Positions 7,446-15,706 of a stretch of DNA of 64,000 nucleotides are shown here, piece by piece. Below the pieces are notes generated by a model. That model saw only the letters and a list, made by a program, of their open reading frames with translations, had not been told where the DNA came from and did no database searches. The DNA comes from Sulfurovum sp. (GTDB lineage: Bacteria > Campylobacterota > Campylobacteria > Campylobacterales > Sulfurovaceae): contig JAGXFO010000012.1 of NCBI GenBank assembly GCA_024637255.1, positions 66,474 through 130,473 on the forward strand. Direction: 5' to 3'. Numbering within the stretch: position 1 is the stretch's first letter; every line of letters begins with the position of its first letter. The translations under genes were made by a program, and so were the position numbers.

Positions 7446-9617
7446 TCAAACGGCAGTAAGATACTTGTTGATGGATTTGTTTAATGTTTGTATCTCAAAG
7501 ATATATTTTTCTTGGTAGCTTACCAGTAATTCATACTTCTTGTAGAGTATTTGCTGGAGTATCTCCGTAACAAGTTCATGCATATCTTTTGCACCGATCG
7601 CTCCAGTTAAGCCTCGCATATCTACACACAGCATCCTTACTTGTTCGTAACGGTGTTCCCGTATCAATTTACTAAAAATAATATCACTTGTACCATAGGC
7701 TTCAATAAATTCTTTCAGTACTTCAATATAAAGCGCTTCACTTTTGTTTGCATGCCTGATGCCTTCGTCGATATTTATACCTGGATAATCAATCTTTTTC
7801 TTAGGTTCAACTTCTTTTTCCCGCACTTTAGCGACAGGAGAATCGGAAAGATAGATAGTAAGCGCCGTATAAAGTTTACCAATATTCAGAGGCTTTGCCA
7901 AAAATGCATTAATACCACTATTGAACATTTTTTGTATTTCACTATCTAAGACCAATGCCGTAAAAGCAACAATAGGGAGTCCGTCAAACTTACTATCAAG
8001 TCGTATCATCTGTGTAGCAGTATACCCATCCATAATAGGCATGTTAATATCCATAAGAACCAAATCAAAAGTGACTTTAGCGGCCCTTACAATGCTCACG
8101 GCTTCCTGTCCGTTATTTGCTATACTAATATTAATACCAGAAAGATGCAATAAATTGATGAGAACTTTTTGATTAATGAGATTGTCTTCAACAATAAGAA
8201 TATTTTTTCCAGAAAAATCTTTAAAAGAATTTTGCGTTATGCCTTTGGTCTCAGCTATATGTGTTTTATGTGTCTGAACACGTTTTACTGTCTCTTTTTT
8301 ATCTTCATGTATATATATAGAACTCTTGATGTCATACATATTCACAATCATTTCAAAAATACGTTCTTGATTTAATGGTTTAAAAAGATAAATATCTATC
8401 ACTTCATTGACAAAACCCTTTTTGTCCGACTGCAGTAATGAGTTAAGTGCTATGACCTTAAGCTCTTTCCCCATTTTTATTTTATTAAAATACTCAACCA
8501 GTCTAACATTCAAAAGGCTCTCATGCAGCACAATAATATCATAAGGGGTGAGATTGGGAATATTTTTTACAAATTCTTCTTTAGAGAGAACTTTGACTTC
8601 ATGTTTAAAGTATGCAAACATTTTTTTAATGGCCAAACCTGAATTATAATTACTATCTACAATTAAGACTTTTTTCTCCTTTAGTATTTTCTCTGGCAGC
8701 CTATACATTCTTTGATTTGATTTTTCCACTACATCAAAAGGCAAGGTTAGTGTAATTGTACTCCCCTTGCCAACCGTACTTTGAACTGATAGTTCTCCAT
8801 CCATCATGCCAAGTAGCTCATTTGCTACAAAAAGTCCCAACCCTACATAAGCACCTGTTTTTTCGTCATAATAGGGAATAAACAGATTATTTAATGCTTC
8901 AGAATCAAGACCTCTACTCACATCAATAAACTGAAACTGTAGCTCCACTCCTTCTTCAAAGGTATCAAACATAGATATCTCTAATTTAACCTCACTCAAA
9001 TCTTCCTGATCCATGATGTGCGCAAGTATGCTGCTAAGTATTTGTCCCAGATGTAGGGAGTCTCCCACCAGACTCCTTGGTATGTTTTTGTCAATATCAA
9101 AAATAAGTTCAACATAACTTCCAGCGAATTCCGAGCAGATAGAGCCGGATAACTCATTGAGTACGTTATTGATATTGAACTCTTCATTGATAATCTCAAT
9201 TTTTTTTGACTTTAGCCTTAAAAAACCTATGAGATCATTGGTTACATCTAAAAGTCTGGTTTCAACGCTGCTCAAAATTTCCCCTCCGTATTTCAACGTC
9301 TGGGATGAGTTATCTATGCTTTTCTGGCCTCTATCAAGTGCCAACTTTGCCATACTGTGGATATTTTCACTCATATTGGTAAGCAGAATATTTTGATTCT
9401 TTTCCATTTGCAATTGTCTATCAAGCATAGCTTGATGCAGCTTCTGCATATTACGCGCTTGCTGAGATGAAATAAACAATATCGCTATTCCCACGACTCC
9501 TAAAGCAAAAAGAGCTATCCATATCCAGAAGGTTTCTATTTCTGAACCTTCGCCTGCTTGCGCATATGTCATCATACTAAAGCACATAGCCGCCATATTT
9601 CTCTTATTAAAATACAT
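7446..9617 (-). CDS. Hybrid sensor kinase with degenerate phosphotransfer domains (HisKA/HATPase-REC-REC-Hpt)
   Basis: The 723-aa protein has a short signal-like N-terminus, one membrane helix (about 29-50), a HisKA-like helical segment (80-140), an HATPase-like domain (150-295), two receivers (315-430 and 470-590) and a C-terminal Hpt (615-720). In the H-box NMSENIHSM, Glu84 occupies the usual phospho-His position. In the N-box His200 replaces the Mg-binding Asn. Receiver 1 has His365 where the phospho-Asp belongs (IIVLHES). In the Hpt, Val665 replaces the phospho-His (VDMRG instead of HxxKG). Only receiver 2 looks intact: VEDN, Asp523 in LMDINMP, Thr553 and Lys575. A TATAAT and an AAGG site precede the start. 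It may be a scaffold or phosphate sink rather than a kinase. Confidence 0.85.
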   Translation of the reverse strand: MYFNKRNMAAMCFSMMTYAQAGEGSEIETFWIWIALFALGVVGIAILFISSQQARNMQKLHQAMLDRQLQMEKNQNILLTNMSENIHSMAKLALDRGQKSIDNSSQTLKYGGEILSSVETRLLDVTNDLIGFLRLKSKKIEIINEEFNINNVLNELSGSICSEFAGSYVELIFDIDKNIPRSLVGDSLHLGQILSSILAHIMDQEDLSEVKLEISMFDTFEEGVELQFQFIDVSRGLDSEALNNLFIPYYDEKTGAYVGLGLFVANELLGMMDGELSVQSTVGKGSTITLTLPFDVVEKSNQRMYRLPEKILKEKKVLIVDSNYNSGLAIKKMFAYFKHEVKVLSKEEFVKNIPNLTPYDIIVLHESLLNVRLVEYFNKIKMGKELKVIALNSLLQSDKKGFVNEVIDIYLFKPLNQERIFEMIVNMYDIKSSIYIHEDKKETVKRVQTHKTHIAETKGITQNSFKDFSGKNILIVEDNLINQKVLINLLHLSGINISIANNGQEAVSIVRAAKVTFDLVLMDINMPIMDGYTATQMIRLDSKFDGLPIVAFTALVLDSEIQKMFNSGINAFLAKPLNIGKLYTALTIYLSDSPVAKVREKEVEPKKKIDYPGINIDEGIRHANKSEALYIEVLKEFIEAYGTSDIIFSKLIREHRYEQVRMLCVDMRGLTGAIGAKDMHELVTEILQQILYKKYELLVSYQEKYIFEIQTLNKSINKYLTAV

Positions 9618-9809
9618 GTGATTTACCTTGTCTATTATAATTTTATATTCTTCTATTATTTTATCAAAGGATTTTGCATTTTTACTTATTTGAACGCATT
9701 AAATAAGAAGATATTATATTTTTGGTTAAGTTTAGACACTTCTATAAATAATGTATTTTTCAAAACTGCGTAGTCACACAAAAACCATAAAGGATGAGGA
9801 AGTTTTAGG

Positions 9810-9815
9810 TACAAT
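9810..9815 (+). promoter_or_regulatory. -10 element (TACAAT) six bases before the ruvX start codon
   Basis: TACAAT ends 6 nt before the ruvX ATG at 9822 and no Shine-Dalgarno lies at a usable distance (GGATGAGGA is about 20 nt away). Transcription would start at the A of the ATG, predicting a leaderless ruvX mRNA. Confidence 0.5.
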
Positions 9816-9821
9816 TCCACC

Positions 9822-10214
9822 ATGAAATTAGCCAGTATAGATGTAGGTCTGAAACGTATAGGTGTAGCGATTTGTCTAGGTGGCAGTATTGTTATACCCC
9901 AAAATGCAATCCTGCGTAAAAATCGTAATCAAGCCGCAAGAGATATTAGCATTTTCTTGAAAGAGTGGGAGATAGAAAAGCTTATTGTAGGCCTTCCAAA
10001 AGATGCTGACAATTCTGAAGAAATGCAAAGACGCATCAAACATTTTGTTGCACTTCTTGACCTACAAATAGAAGTAGACTACCAAGATGAACAAAATTCG
10101 AGTATCGAGGCTAAGGAACTCACCATGGGTGTGTTCAAACATAAAAAAGATGGCAAGATCGATTCAATCGCTGCAAAGATTATCTTAGAACGTTATATTA
10201 GCAGAGGCCTATAG
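9822..10214 (+). CDS. ruvX: RuvX/YqgF-family nuclease
   Basis: RuvX is an RNase H-fold protein implicated in Holliday-junction resolution and in 16S pre-rRNA 5'-end maturation. The 130-aa protein has the family start with catalytic Asp7 in SIDVGLKRIGVA, the IVGLPKD motif, and a C-terminal KIDSIAAKIILERYI segment with the last acidic residue. Its end overlaps the end of the convergent GH3 gene by 6 bp. In Helicobacter ruvX sits next to dprA; here two genes separate them. It appears to be leaderless (see 9810-9815). Confidence 0.9.
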   Translation: MKLASIDVGLKRIGVAICLGGSIVIPQNAILRKNRNQAARDISIFLKEWEIEKLIVGLPKDADNSEEMQRRIKHFVALLDLQIEVDYQDEQNSSIEAKELTMGVFKHKKDGKIDSIAAKIILERYISRGL

Positions 10215-11300
10215 GTTCTTCTTTAGTTTTTGTATGCGTGCATACGCGTTATCGATACTGGACTCTTTCACTTCTCCAGAACGTATTAGTGCACTAATGC
10301 TGTCTACCAGTTTTTTTGTACTTAGCACTTTCTTAGGGTCAAGTTGATTGCCAAAAAGTAAGATATCATCACCTGCATTGATGGCAAGTTTAAGAGTATT
10401 TTTCAATCCAAATTTCTCAGAAATTGCACCCATCTGAAGATCATCAGTGATTACTACACCATGGTAACCCAGTTTCCAGCGCAAAAGCTTTGTAATCGTC
10501 TCATAGGAGAGACTTGCAGGGTAATTGGCATCAATATTTTGATTAAAAACGTGTGCTACCATCACCGTATCGGCCCTATCTTTCAAAAGCCTATAGGGCT
10601 CTAACTCTATCTTTTTCCATACATTCGTCACATCCACAAAGCCTTTATGTGTGTCCCCTACTGAAGAACCGTGGCCGGGAAAATGTTTTATAGAAGTAAG
10701 TACGCCATTGCTGTGCATAGCATCTATGAAAGTACTCGCATAATTTGCTACCATTTTAGGATCTTTTCCAAATGAGCGGCCCAAACCGTGAATCACATGA
10801 TTTTTCATATTGATATCCAAATCAACTACTGGTGCAAGATCGTAATTAATCCCCACATCCCTAAGCTCCCTACTCATTTTTGTATAGGTTTCTTTTATTT
10901 TACTCTGATCCATTTTAATGATCTCAGAAGCTTGAGGGAATCTGCCATAAAAACCATAGGCACTTTTAAGTCTTTGGACTTTGCCTCCCTCCTGATCAAC
11001 TGCGATAAGCAACTTTCCATCAGAACTGCATGCCTGTAATTCTTTCGTCAATTCTCTTAATTGTTTTTTGGAAGCAATATTCTTGGGCTTATTTTTATCC
11101 ACAGGATTATAGTCAAACAAAATGACTGCTCCCAGATTATACTGCTGTATATCTCGGCAAATCTGACTCTCTCTGGGTGCATGTGTACCATGAAATCCAA
11201 CCATAAGCATTTGACCTATTCTGTTTTCCAACGTAGGCTCCTGTGCCCATACGTGAGTAAACAATAATAACAATACCGTCAATAAAACTTTTTTTATCAT
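10209..11300 (-). CDS. Secreted GH3 beta-N-acetylhexosaminidase-like glycosidase
   Basis: NagZ-type family 3 glycoside hydrolase, expected to remove N-acetylglucosamine from muropeptides. It has 363 aa with an N-terminal signal peptide (residues 1-19, ending VWA-Q), so it would act in the periplasm, unlike the cytosolic E. coli NagZ. Landmarks are AVDQEGGKVQRL (100-111), KHFPGHG (205-211) with the Asp216/His218 general acid pair in GDTH, and ITDDLQMGAI, which carries the nucleophile Asp at 286. AAGGAC precedes the ATG. The location next to other wall enzymes is not close, so the physiological role (recycling or septal remodelling) is inferred. Confidence 0.9.
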   Translation of the reverse strand: MIKKVLLTVLLLLFTHVWAQEPTLENRIGQMLMVGFHGTHAPRESQICRDIQQYNLGAVILFDYNPVDKNKPKNIASKKQLRELTKELQACSSDGKLLIAVDQEGGKVQRLKSAYGFYGRFPQASEIIKMDQSKIKETYTKMSRELRDVGINYDLAPVVDLDINMKNHVIHGLGRSFGKDPKMVANYASTFIDAMHSNGVLTSIKHFPGHGSSVGDTHKGFVDVTNVWKKIELEPYRLLKDRADTVMVAHVFNQNIDANYPASLSYETITKLLRWKLGYHGVVITDDLQMGAISEKFGLKNTLKLAINAGDDILLFGNQLDPKKVLSTKKLVDSISALIRSGEVKESSIDNAYARIQKLKKNL

Positions 11301-11370
11301 TAGAAATGTCCTTAATTAAATCTTTAGTCAGAATTATTACTATAGTATAACTACTTTTTATTTGCATACT

Positions 11371-11392
11371 GTTTACCTTCATCTATTATACT
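11371..11392 (+). promoter_or_regulatory. Promoter A of the tandem RNA pair
   Basis: GTTTACCTT (11371-11379) followed by TATTATACT (11384-11392). The same box pair with identical spacing recurs at 11549-11570. The last base of the -10 lies 8 nt before the hairpin RNA begins, consistent with a start at or just before 11399-11401. Confidence 0.6.
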
Positions 11393-11398
11393 GCGCCT

Positions 11399-11495
11399 AT
11401 AAGAGCATCGAGGGAAACCCTAAATACCCCCTTTTTTTTACATAGTTTTAGGACTCCTTTTACATATTTCTCCTTTTTCCCAAAGATGCTCTTTG
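11399..11495 (+). ncRNA. Candidate structured small RNA A
   Basis: No reading frame of note. AAGAGCATC (11401-11409) pairs with GATGCTCTT (11485-11493) and GGGAAA (11412-11417) with TTTCCC (11476-11481), closing a ~93-nt hairpin. CCTAAA and TTTTAGG form an inner stem. The interior has CU-rich runs: CCCCC plus T8 near 11427, ACTCCTTTT (11453-11461) and CTCCTTTTTCCC (11470-11481). ACTCCTTT is the complement of the AAAGGAGT ribosome sites used in this window, for instance before nfeD and rnr. A duplicated promoter lies directly upstream. There is no strong U-tract, so the 3' end is uncertain. I do not recognise a known family. Confidence 0.55.
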
Positions 11496-11548
11496 GAAAC
11501 CTCTCCTTATTCGTTTTTATCCATAACCACATCTTCTATTAGTATTCA

Positions 11549-11570
11549 GTTAACCTTATCGTATTATACT
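11549..11570 (+). promoter_or_regulatory. Promoter B of the tandem RNA pair
   Basis: GTTAACCTT (11549-11557) and TATTATACT (11562-11570) repeat the layout of promoter A, again with exactly 8 nt between the -10 and AAGAGCATCG. Conservation of both boxes and spacing argues that they, and not just the hairpin, are selected. Confidence 0.6.
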
Positions 11571-11576
11571 TATTTC

Positions 11577-11690
11577 ATAAGAGCATCGGTAAATAAACCC
11601 TAGTTTCCCTTTTTATTTTACTTAAGGTTTATTTTAAATATCATATCCCTCCTCCCTTTTAGATTTACGATGCTCTTTGAAAAATCTTTT
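11577..11690 (+). ncRNA. Candidate structured small RNA B (sibling of A)
   Basis: AAGAGCATCGGTAAAT (11579-11594) pairs with ATTTACGATGCTCTT (11663-11677), a 15-bp stem with one bulge; the first ten bases are identical to RNA A. An alternative inner stem pairs AAATAAACC with GGTTTATTT (9 bp, perfect). The unpaired part contains TTTCCCTTTTT and CCCTCCTCCCTTTT (11647-11660), again anti-Shine-Dalgarno-like. The stem is conserved by pairing while the loop sequences differ from A, as expected for duplicated RNAs under structural constraint. The sequence after the stem (TGAAAAATCTTTT) is a poor terminator, so the 3' end is a guess. Confidence 0.55.
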
Positions 11691-11734
11691 ACACAATTAC
11701 GAGCCACTACACGTTTTTTACACCTTCTATAGTG

Positions 11735-11740
11735 TATAAT
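11735..11740 (+). promoter_or_regulatory. -10 element of the thioredoxin-like gene (TATAAT)
   Basis: TATAAT lies 28 nt before the ATG of the thioredoxin-like gene, with AAAAAAGG as ribosome site between them. The gene thus has its own promoter downstream of the two RNA candidates. Confidence 0.55.
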
Positions 11741-11768
11741 TAATAAAATTATAAAAAAGGTTCATTTT

Positions 11769-12299
11769 ATGAAAAACATATTTAACGCCCTTCTACTTTT
11801 TTCACTTTTGACTTATGTACAGGCAGCTGAAAACGAAAAACCTTCAGTACAAATGACAATGACCGATGTAGCAGGACAAACTTATGATGTCGTTGGTACA
11901 GAACAGGGTCTCACCATTAAAGGACTTGAAGGAAAAATTGTCTTTTTGGAGTTTTTTGGTCACAAATGTCCCCCCTGTTTGGCCTCCATTCCACACTTGA
12001 TTAATCTGCAAAATAAATACAAGGATACGCTAGCCATTGTGGCCATTGAAGTACAAGGATACAACAATCAGGAAGTAGCAGCATTCGTAAAAGAAAAAGG
12101 TATTAATTACATTGCCGTAGCAGAAGAGAAGGCTGGAGAACTTGTTGATTATATCTCTCAAAGAGCACAATGGAACGGCAGTATCCCTTTCCTTGTAGCA
12201 CTAGACACCAAAGGTGATGTACAATTCGTACAAGCAGGAATGCTTCCAGAATCATCACTTGAAGAACTTATTTCACAACTTTCAAAAACTGCAAAATAA
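11769..12299 (+). CDS. TlpA/ResA-like periplasmic thioredoxin
   Basis: A 176-aa thioredoxin-fold protein with a Sec signal peptide (residues 1-19, ending VQA). The redox motif is Cys67-Pro-Pro-Cys70 in GHKCPPCLASIP, preceded by the VFLEFFG strand. The cis-Pro region is GSIPFLVALD near residue 140. Such proteins reduce or oxidise periplasmic thiols, often for cytochrome c maturation. The CPPC active site is unusual beside the common CGPC or CEPC and could shift redox potential. Specific partners are not indicated by the neighbours. It ends 6 bp before the convergent dprA. Confidence 0.88.
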   Translation: MKNIFNALLLFSLLTYVQAAENEKPSVQMTMTDVAGQTYDVVGTEQGLTIKGLEGKIVFLEFFGHKCPPCLASIPHLINLQNKYKDTLAIVAIEVQGYNNQEVAAFVKEKGINYIAVAEEKAGELVDYISQRAQWNGSIPFLVALDTKGDVQFVQAGMLPESSLEELISQLSKTAK

Positions 12300-12305
12300 T
12301 TCTCT

Positions 12306-13082
12306 TTAGCTAAGTCTCACGATACCATTTTGTATCGTGATGAACCCTTCGAGCTCTGCTTCATACACCCTGTCTCCAAACTTTTCAAGACTCTCATCAA
12401 ACGTAGGTGTAGTTTGACAATAATAAAAGAAATCATCCTTTATTATAGAATCATCTGCTACCTGTCCAAAACGTAAAGCAAATGTTTCTATATCATGTAT
12501 GGCTGTTGCCTGCAGTGTATTAAGCAAGGTGTTAGTTCCAGAGCTTTCGTCCAGTCTTTGAGGCAAAACAAATATCTTTTTACCCATCTTCAAAGCGTAC
12601 TCTGCTGAACGCATTGATCCACTGTCTAATTCTGCTTCTGTGATGACGAGTATATCTCCAAGGGCTACCACCAGTTCATTTCGTACCACAAAACTCCACC
12701 CCGTTGCCCTAAACCCGTCATTAAACTGGCTAAGCAAAAGTCCCTTCTTCTCAATATCTGCTATAAGATTTTTGTTGACTGCCGGGTAGCGGATATCCAA
12801 TCCGTTTGCCACAACTGCGATGGTGTTGCCTTCTCCTGCTCCGGAGTGCGCTATAGCATCTACGCCCATGGCTGCACCACTCACTACACATACCCCTCGT
12901 TTAGCTAAAGCTTTCGCAATGCTAAAAGTGAATTGGCGTGTATAATTTGAAGGTTTTCTTGTGCCGACTATTGAAACCATGGGTCGCTGTAGCAATCCAA
13001 GATTTCCCTCATAATAGAGTGTAGACGGGTATTTTTTCATCACTTCAAGTATGGGTATATACTGCGTAAGTATTTGGCTCAT
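12306..13082 (-). CDS. dprA: DNA-processing protein DprA
   Basis: DprA binds incoming single-stranded DNA and loads RecA during natural transformation. The Rossmann-like core has VSIVGTRKPSNYTRQ, VVSGAAMGVDAIAHSGA and FVLPQRLDESSGTN. The C-terminal ~45 residues (DFFYYCQTTPTFDESLEKFGD) match the extension of Helicobacter DprA. The frame is open to 13142, but I place the start at the ATG 13080-13082 because AAAAAGG precedes it by 6 nt and the resulting N-terminus (MSQILTQYIP) matches family length. That gives 258 aa. It suggests competence for transformation, though no other competence genes are in the window. Confidence 0.88.
   Translation of the reverse strand: MSQILTQYIPILEVMKKYPSTLYYEGNLGLLQRPMVSIVGTRKPSNYTRQFTFSIAKALAKRGVCVVSGAAMGVDAIAHSGAGEGNTIAVVANGLDIRYPAVNKNLIADIEKKGLLLSQFNDGFRATGWSFVVRNELVVALGDILVITEAELDSGSMRSAEYALKMGKKIFVLPQRLDESSGTNTLLNTLQATAIHDIETFALRFGQVADDSIIKDDFFYYCQTTPTFDESLEKFGDRVYEAELEGFITIQNGIVRLS
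12318..12339. repeat. Perfect 8-bp hairpin in the dprA 3' end, just after tlpA-like gene
   Basis: CACGATAC (12318-12325) and GTATCGTG (12332-12339) flank a 6-nt loop, starting 18 nt after the thioredoxin stop codon and lying inside the last codons of convergent dprA. It may end plus-strand transcription, but no T-run follows. Confidence 0.35.
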
Positions 13083-13184
13083 CACATGCCTTTTTCTTCT
13101 TAGCATATCATACATCCCAAACATCATGAAAAAATATTTCAAATTGTCATATTTGTAATTTGTACCTTATTAACGATCATCCTG

Positions 13185-14519
13185 CTAAAGCATTATGCTC
13201 CATAAGAAATATGCTACCAAAGAAAGTACTGCGACAGCAATAAAATTTAACTTCAATCCAATAGATGCCATTTGTTTAATACTTACAATACGTGAACTCA
13301 TCGCAATCGCATTTGGCGGAGTAGCAATGGGAAGCATAAAGGCATAACTGGCCGAAACGGTGGCTACCATAAGGAGTATCGTGCCTTCATTTTGTGGCAA
13401 CAGTTTGGAAAATTCATAAAATATAGGTATAACTATGGAAGTAAGCGCTGTATTGCTTGTGACTTCTGTAGCAAAAGTGACAAAAAGTGCCACGACCACT
13501 ATCATCCAAAAAAATGCTAATGTAGAGATAAAGGCAAGTTTTCCTGCAATATCTTCAGCTAAACCTGTCTGAGAAAATGCAGCAGCTATACTAAAACCTG
13601 CACCAAAAAGAAAGATAATCTCATAAGGTAAGGCTCTCGTGTCCTCCCATTCCAAAAAACCCACCTTGGGCACAAACATCAAAAGTCCAAATCCGAGCAA
13701 CACAAGCTTTTCATCTAGCTGCACAGCATATACTTCTTTTATGAAAGTATTTGCAACAAGTACCACCACGAGAAGGACAATGATTTTATAAAGTCTTTTT
13801 TGCAAAATACCAAGTTCTGGAATCTGCCGATGTACATCTTCCACGCTCTCATTAGACACGCCCAATGAGAGCACATAGGGGACAATAAGCAGCATGATTC
13901 CCACCACAGGAAGCATCATAATCATCCATTCACCAAATGCCAAAGCAGGAAGATGGTGTTGCTCTAAAAAACCAAACAATATAAGATTGGGTGGAGTACC
14001 GATAGGCGTCAAGACACCCCCGATACTTGCCCCATAGGCAGTTGCCAATAAAAAACGTATTTTAAGCTTGGCATTTTCACTTAAAAAAAGTGCAATAGGC
14101 ATAAGCATCAGTGTTACTGTAGTATTTGAAAGCACGGAGCTTAAAAGTGCAGATGTAATGGCTAATGCATAAATGATGCCTCTAGCAGACTTAGGAAAAA
14201 AGCTGAGAAGTTTGGCAGAAAAGTACTTATGCAGTTCTGTTTTCTCTATAGCAATAGCAAGCATGAAACCGCCCAAAAAAAGAAAGATAATCGGATTGGC
14301 ATAATTGTCGCTGACCATGTTAGTGTCCAATATCCCAAAAGTAGGGAAAAGAAGCAATGGAAGCAATGAAACCACGCCCAACGGCAAAGCTTCATTGGTC
14401 CAAAGTGTGACCAAAAAAGCTACAAGACCTATGATTATGGCATGTTGGGATGAAAATACAAGCAGTGCCAAGGCAAAAGATAGCATACCGATAAGTATTG
14501 CTACAATGACCCCTTTCAA
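13185..14519 (-). CDS. DASS/SLC13-family anion transporter
   Basis: A 444-aa membrane protein with about 11-12 predicted helices, of the divalent anion:Na+ symporter (CitT/SdcS) type. The two inverted-repeat SNT signatures are visible: SNTTVTLMLMP and TSNTALTSIVIP. Each is followed downstream by a TPPN segment (IGTPPNLI and IATPPNAI), which forms the Na+ and substrate sites. Substrates are usually dicarboxylates, sulfate or phosphate; none can be assigned. The start is TTG at 14517-14519, directly abutting the stop of the upstream deacetylase gene, with AAAGGAAAA as ribosome site; an ATG 11 codons later is the alternative. Translation is probably coupled. Confidence 0.88.
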   Translation of the reverse strand: MKGVIVAILIGMLSFALALLVFSSQHAIIIGLVAFLVTLWTNEALPLGVVSLLPLLLFPTFGILDTNMVSDNYANPIIFLFLGGFMLAIAIEKTELHKYFSAKLLSFFPKSARGIIYALAITSALLSSVLSNTTVTLMLMPIALFLSENAKLKIRFLLATAYGASIGGVLTPIGTPPNLILFGFLEQHHLPALAFGEWMIMMLPVVGIMLLIVPYVLSLGVSNESVEDVHRQIPELGILQKRLYKIIVLLVVVLVANTFIKEVYAVQLDEKLVLLGFGLLMFVPKVGFLEWEDTRALPYEIIFLFGAGFSIAAAFSQTGLAEDIAGKLAFISTLAFFWMIVVVALFVTFATEVTSNTALTSIVIPIFYEFSKLLPQNEGTILLMVATVSASYAFMLPIATPPNAIAMSSRIVSIKQMASIGLKLNFIAVAVLSLVAYFLWSIML

Positions 14520-15569
14520 CTATTTTCCTTTTCTGTAGATTTCATCGATATATACAAGTTCTACTTCATCGAAAATATCTTTGGCACTTGTAAGTGCTTT
14601 CATAGTTATGGCATGAGGGTGCCCTATAGCTATAGCATATCCATTTTTTTTGGCATTTTGTACTGCTTTTTTGAGCTGTGCGTGTATGTAGGGTATGTTT
14701 TGCTTGTTGTCTATAAATATATCTCTGGCAATATAGGCATCACCAAAGTCATGAGCTATCTTGAGTACTTTTGTCATTCCTGTAGTACGACTGTCTACAA
14801 AGACAAACCCTTCATTACGTAAGGCAGTATAAAGTATTTTCATTGCATTGTAGTTATCTGTAAAAACAGATCCCGTATGATTATTGACATAACGTGCTGT
14901 AGGAAAAAGTCTTCTTAACTCTTTGACTCTGGCTTCCATCTTTTCTTGAGAGTCTGTCACCATCAAAGTTGCATACTGCTTATCATAGGACTTTCCTGAC
15001 TGCATAGGAAGATGTATCATATAGTGTTCCAAGCCTTGTGCCAAGATATGATTTGATTTTGAGAGTTCATAAGGAGGAAAAATAGAAGGAGTGATCTTCA
15101 TCGCCAGTGCTCTTATATTTGCCAACTGCTTTGTACTTGAAACGTCATCAATGATAATGACAAGTTTGGGTTTTTTACCCCTGTATGCCAATGCTGTACG
15201 CTTGGTATTTTTTACTTCACCGTGTACTTTTTTCTCAAATGTTTCAGCAGGATCCGATGCCTTTGGGGTAACTTTGGGTTCTGCAGAAACCATGGTGCCA
15301 ACAGAAGGTTTTTTCTCTGCATTTTTTTCAGGATTTTTTGTTTTAGCAGCAGACAACTCTTTTTTGACAGAAGTACTTTTAATACTTACGGTATTTTTCT
15401 TATTCAGCCCCAAAAAATACCCAAATGCCACCAAAGAAATCATCAAAAAAACACCCAAGAACACAACAATATGCTTCCTAGAATTCGATGTTTTAGTATT
15501 GCTTCTTCGTCTGTTCTTTGGTGTGAGTATTTTTTTCTTCGCTGTACTTTTTGTAGGTTGAGTTGCCAT
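14520..15569 (-). CDS. Divergent polysaccharide deacetylase (YibQ-like), membrane-anchored
   Basis: About 349 aa. A basic N-terminus is followed by one membrane helix (about residues 33-53), a Lys/Ala/Pro-rich linker and a C-terminal NodB-like fold from about 130. The core carries KLVIIIDDVSS (metal-binding acid pair), HLPMQSGK, NNHTGSVFTDN with the His/Asn metal site, FVDSRTTG and IAIGHPHA. This is the divergent deacetylase family (DUF610), predicted to act on periplasmic or wall glycans. I chose the ATG at 15567-15569; an in-frame GTG lies three codons upstream. It abuts the transporter gene downstream. Confidence 0.82.
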   Translation of the reverse strand: MATQPTKSTAKKKILTPKNRRRSNTKTSNSRKHIVVFLGVFLMISLVAFGYFLGLNKKNTVSIKSTSVKKELSAAKTKNPEKNAEKKPSVGTMVSAEPKVTPKASDPAETFEKKVHGEVKNTKRTALAYRGKKPKLVIIIDDVSSTKQLANIRALAMKITPSIFPPYELSKSNHILAQGLEHYMIHLPMQSGKSYDKQYATLMVTDSQEKMEARVKELRRLFPTARYVNNHTGSVFTDNYNAMKILYTALRNEGFVFVDSRTTGMTKVLKIAHDFGDAYIARDIFIDNKQNIPYIHAQLKKAVQNAKKNGYAIAIGHPHAITMKALTSAKDIFDEVELVYIDEIYRKGK

Positions 15570-15706
15570 ATAAATCACTAGTTATTGAATTTTTAATCAT
15601 TATAGCTAAAAGTATTGACGATCTATGTTTGCATAATTGGAGAAAGGGGTTACGCCGATGGATAATTACCTGTATCTACGAAAGATACAAGCAATCAATA
15701 AGAAGA

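Noticed and set aside
15600..15706. TGTATC/GATACA hairpin downstream of ilvC as a terminator
   Set aside because: Six-base stem with no T-rich tract; too weak to list as a terminator.
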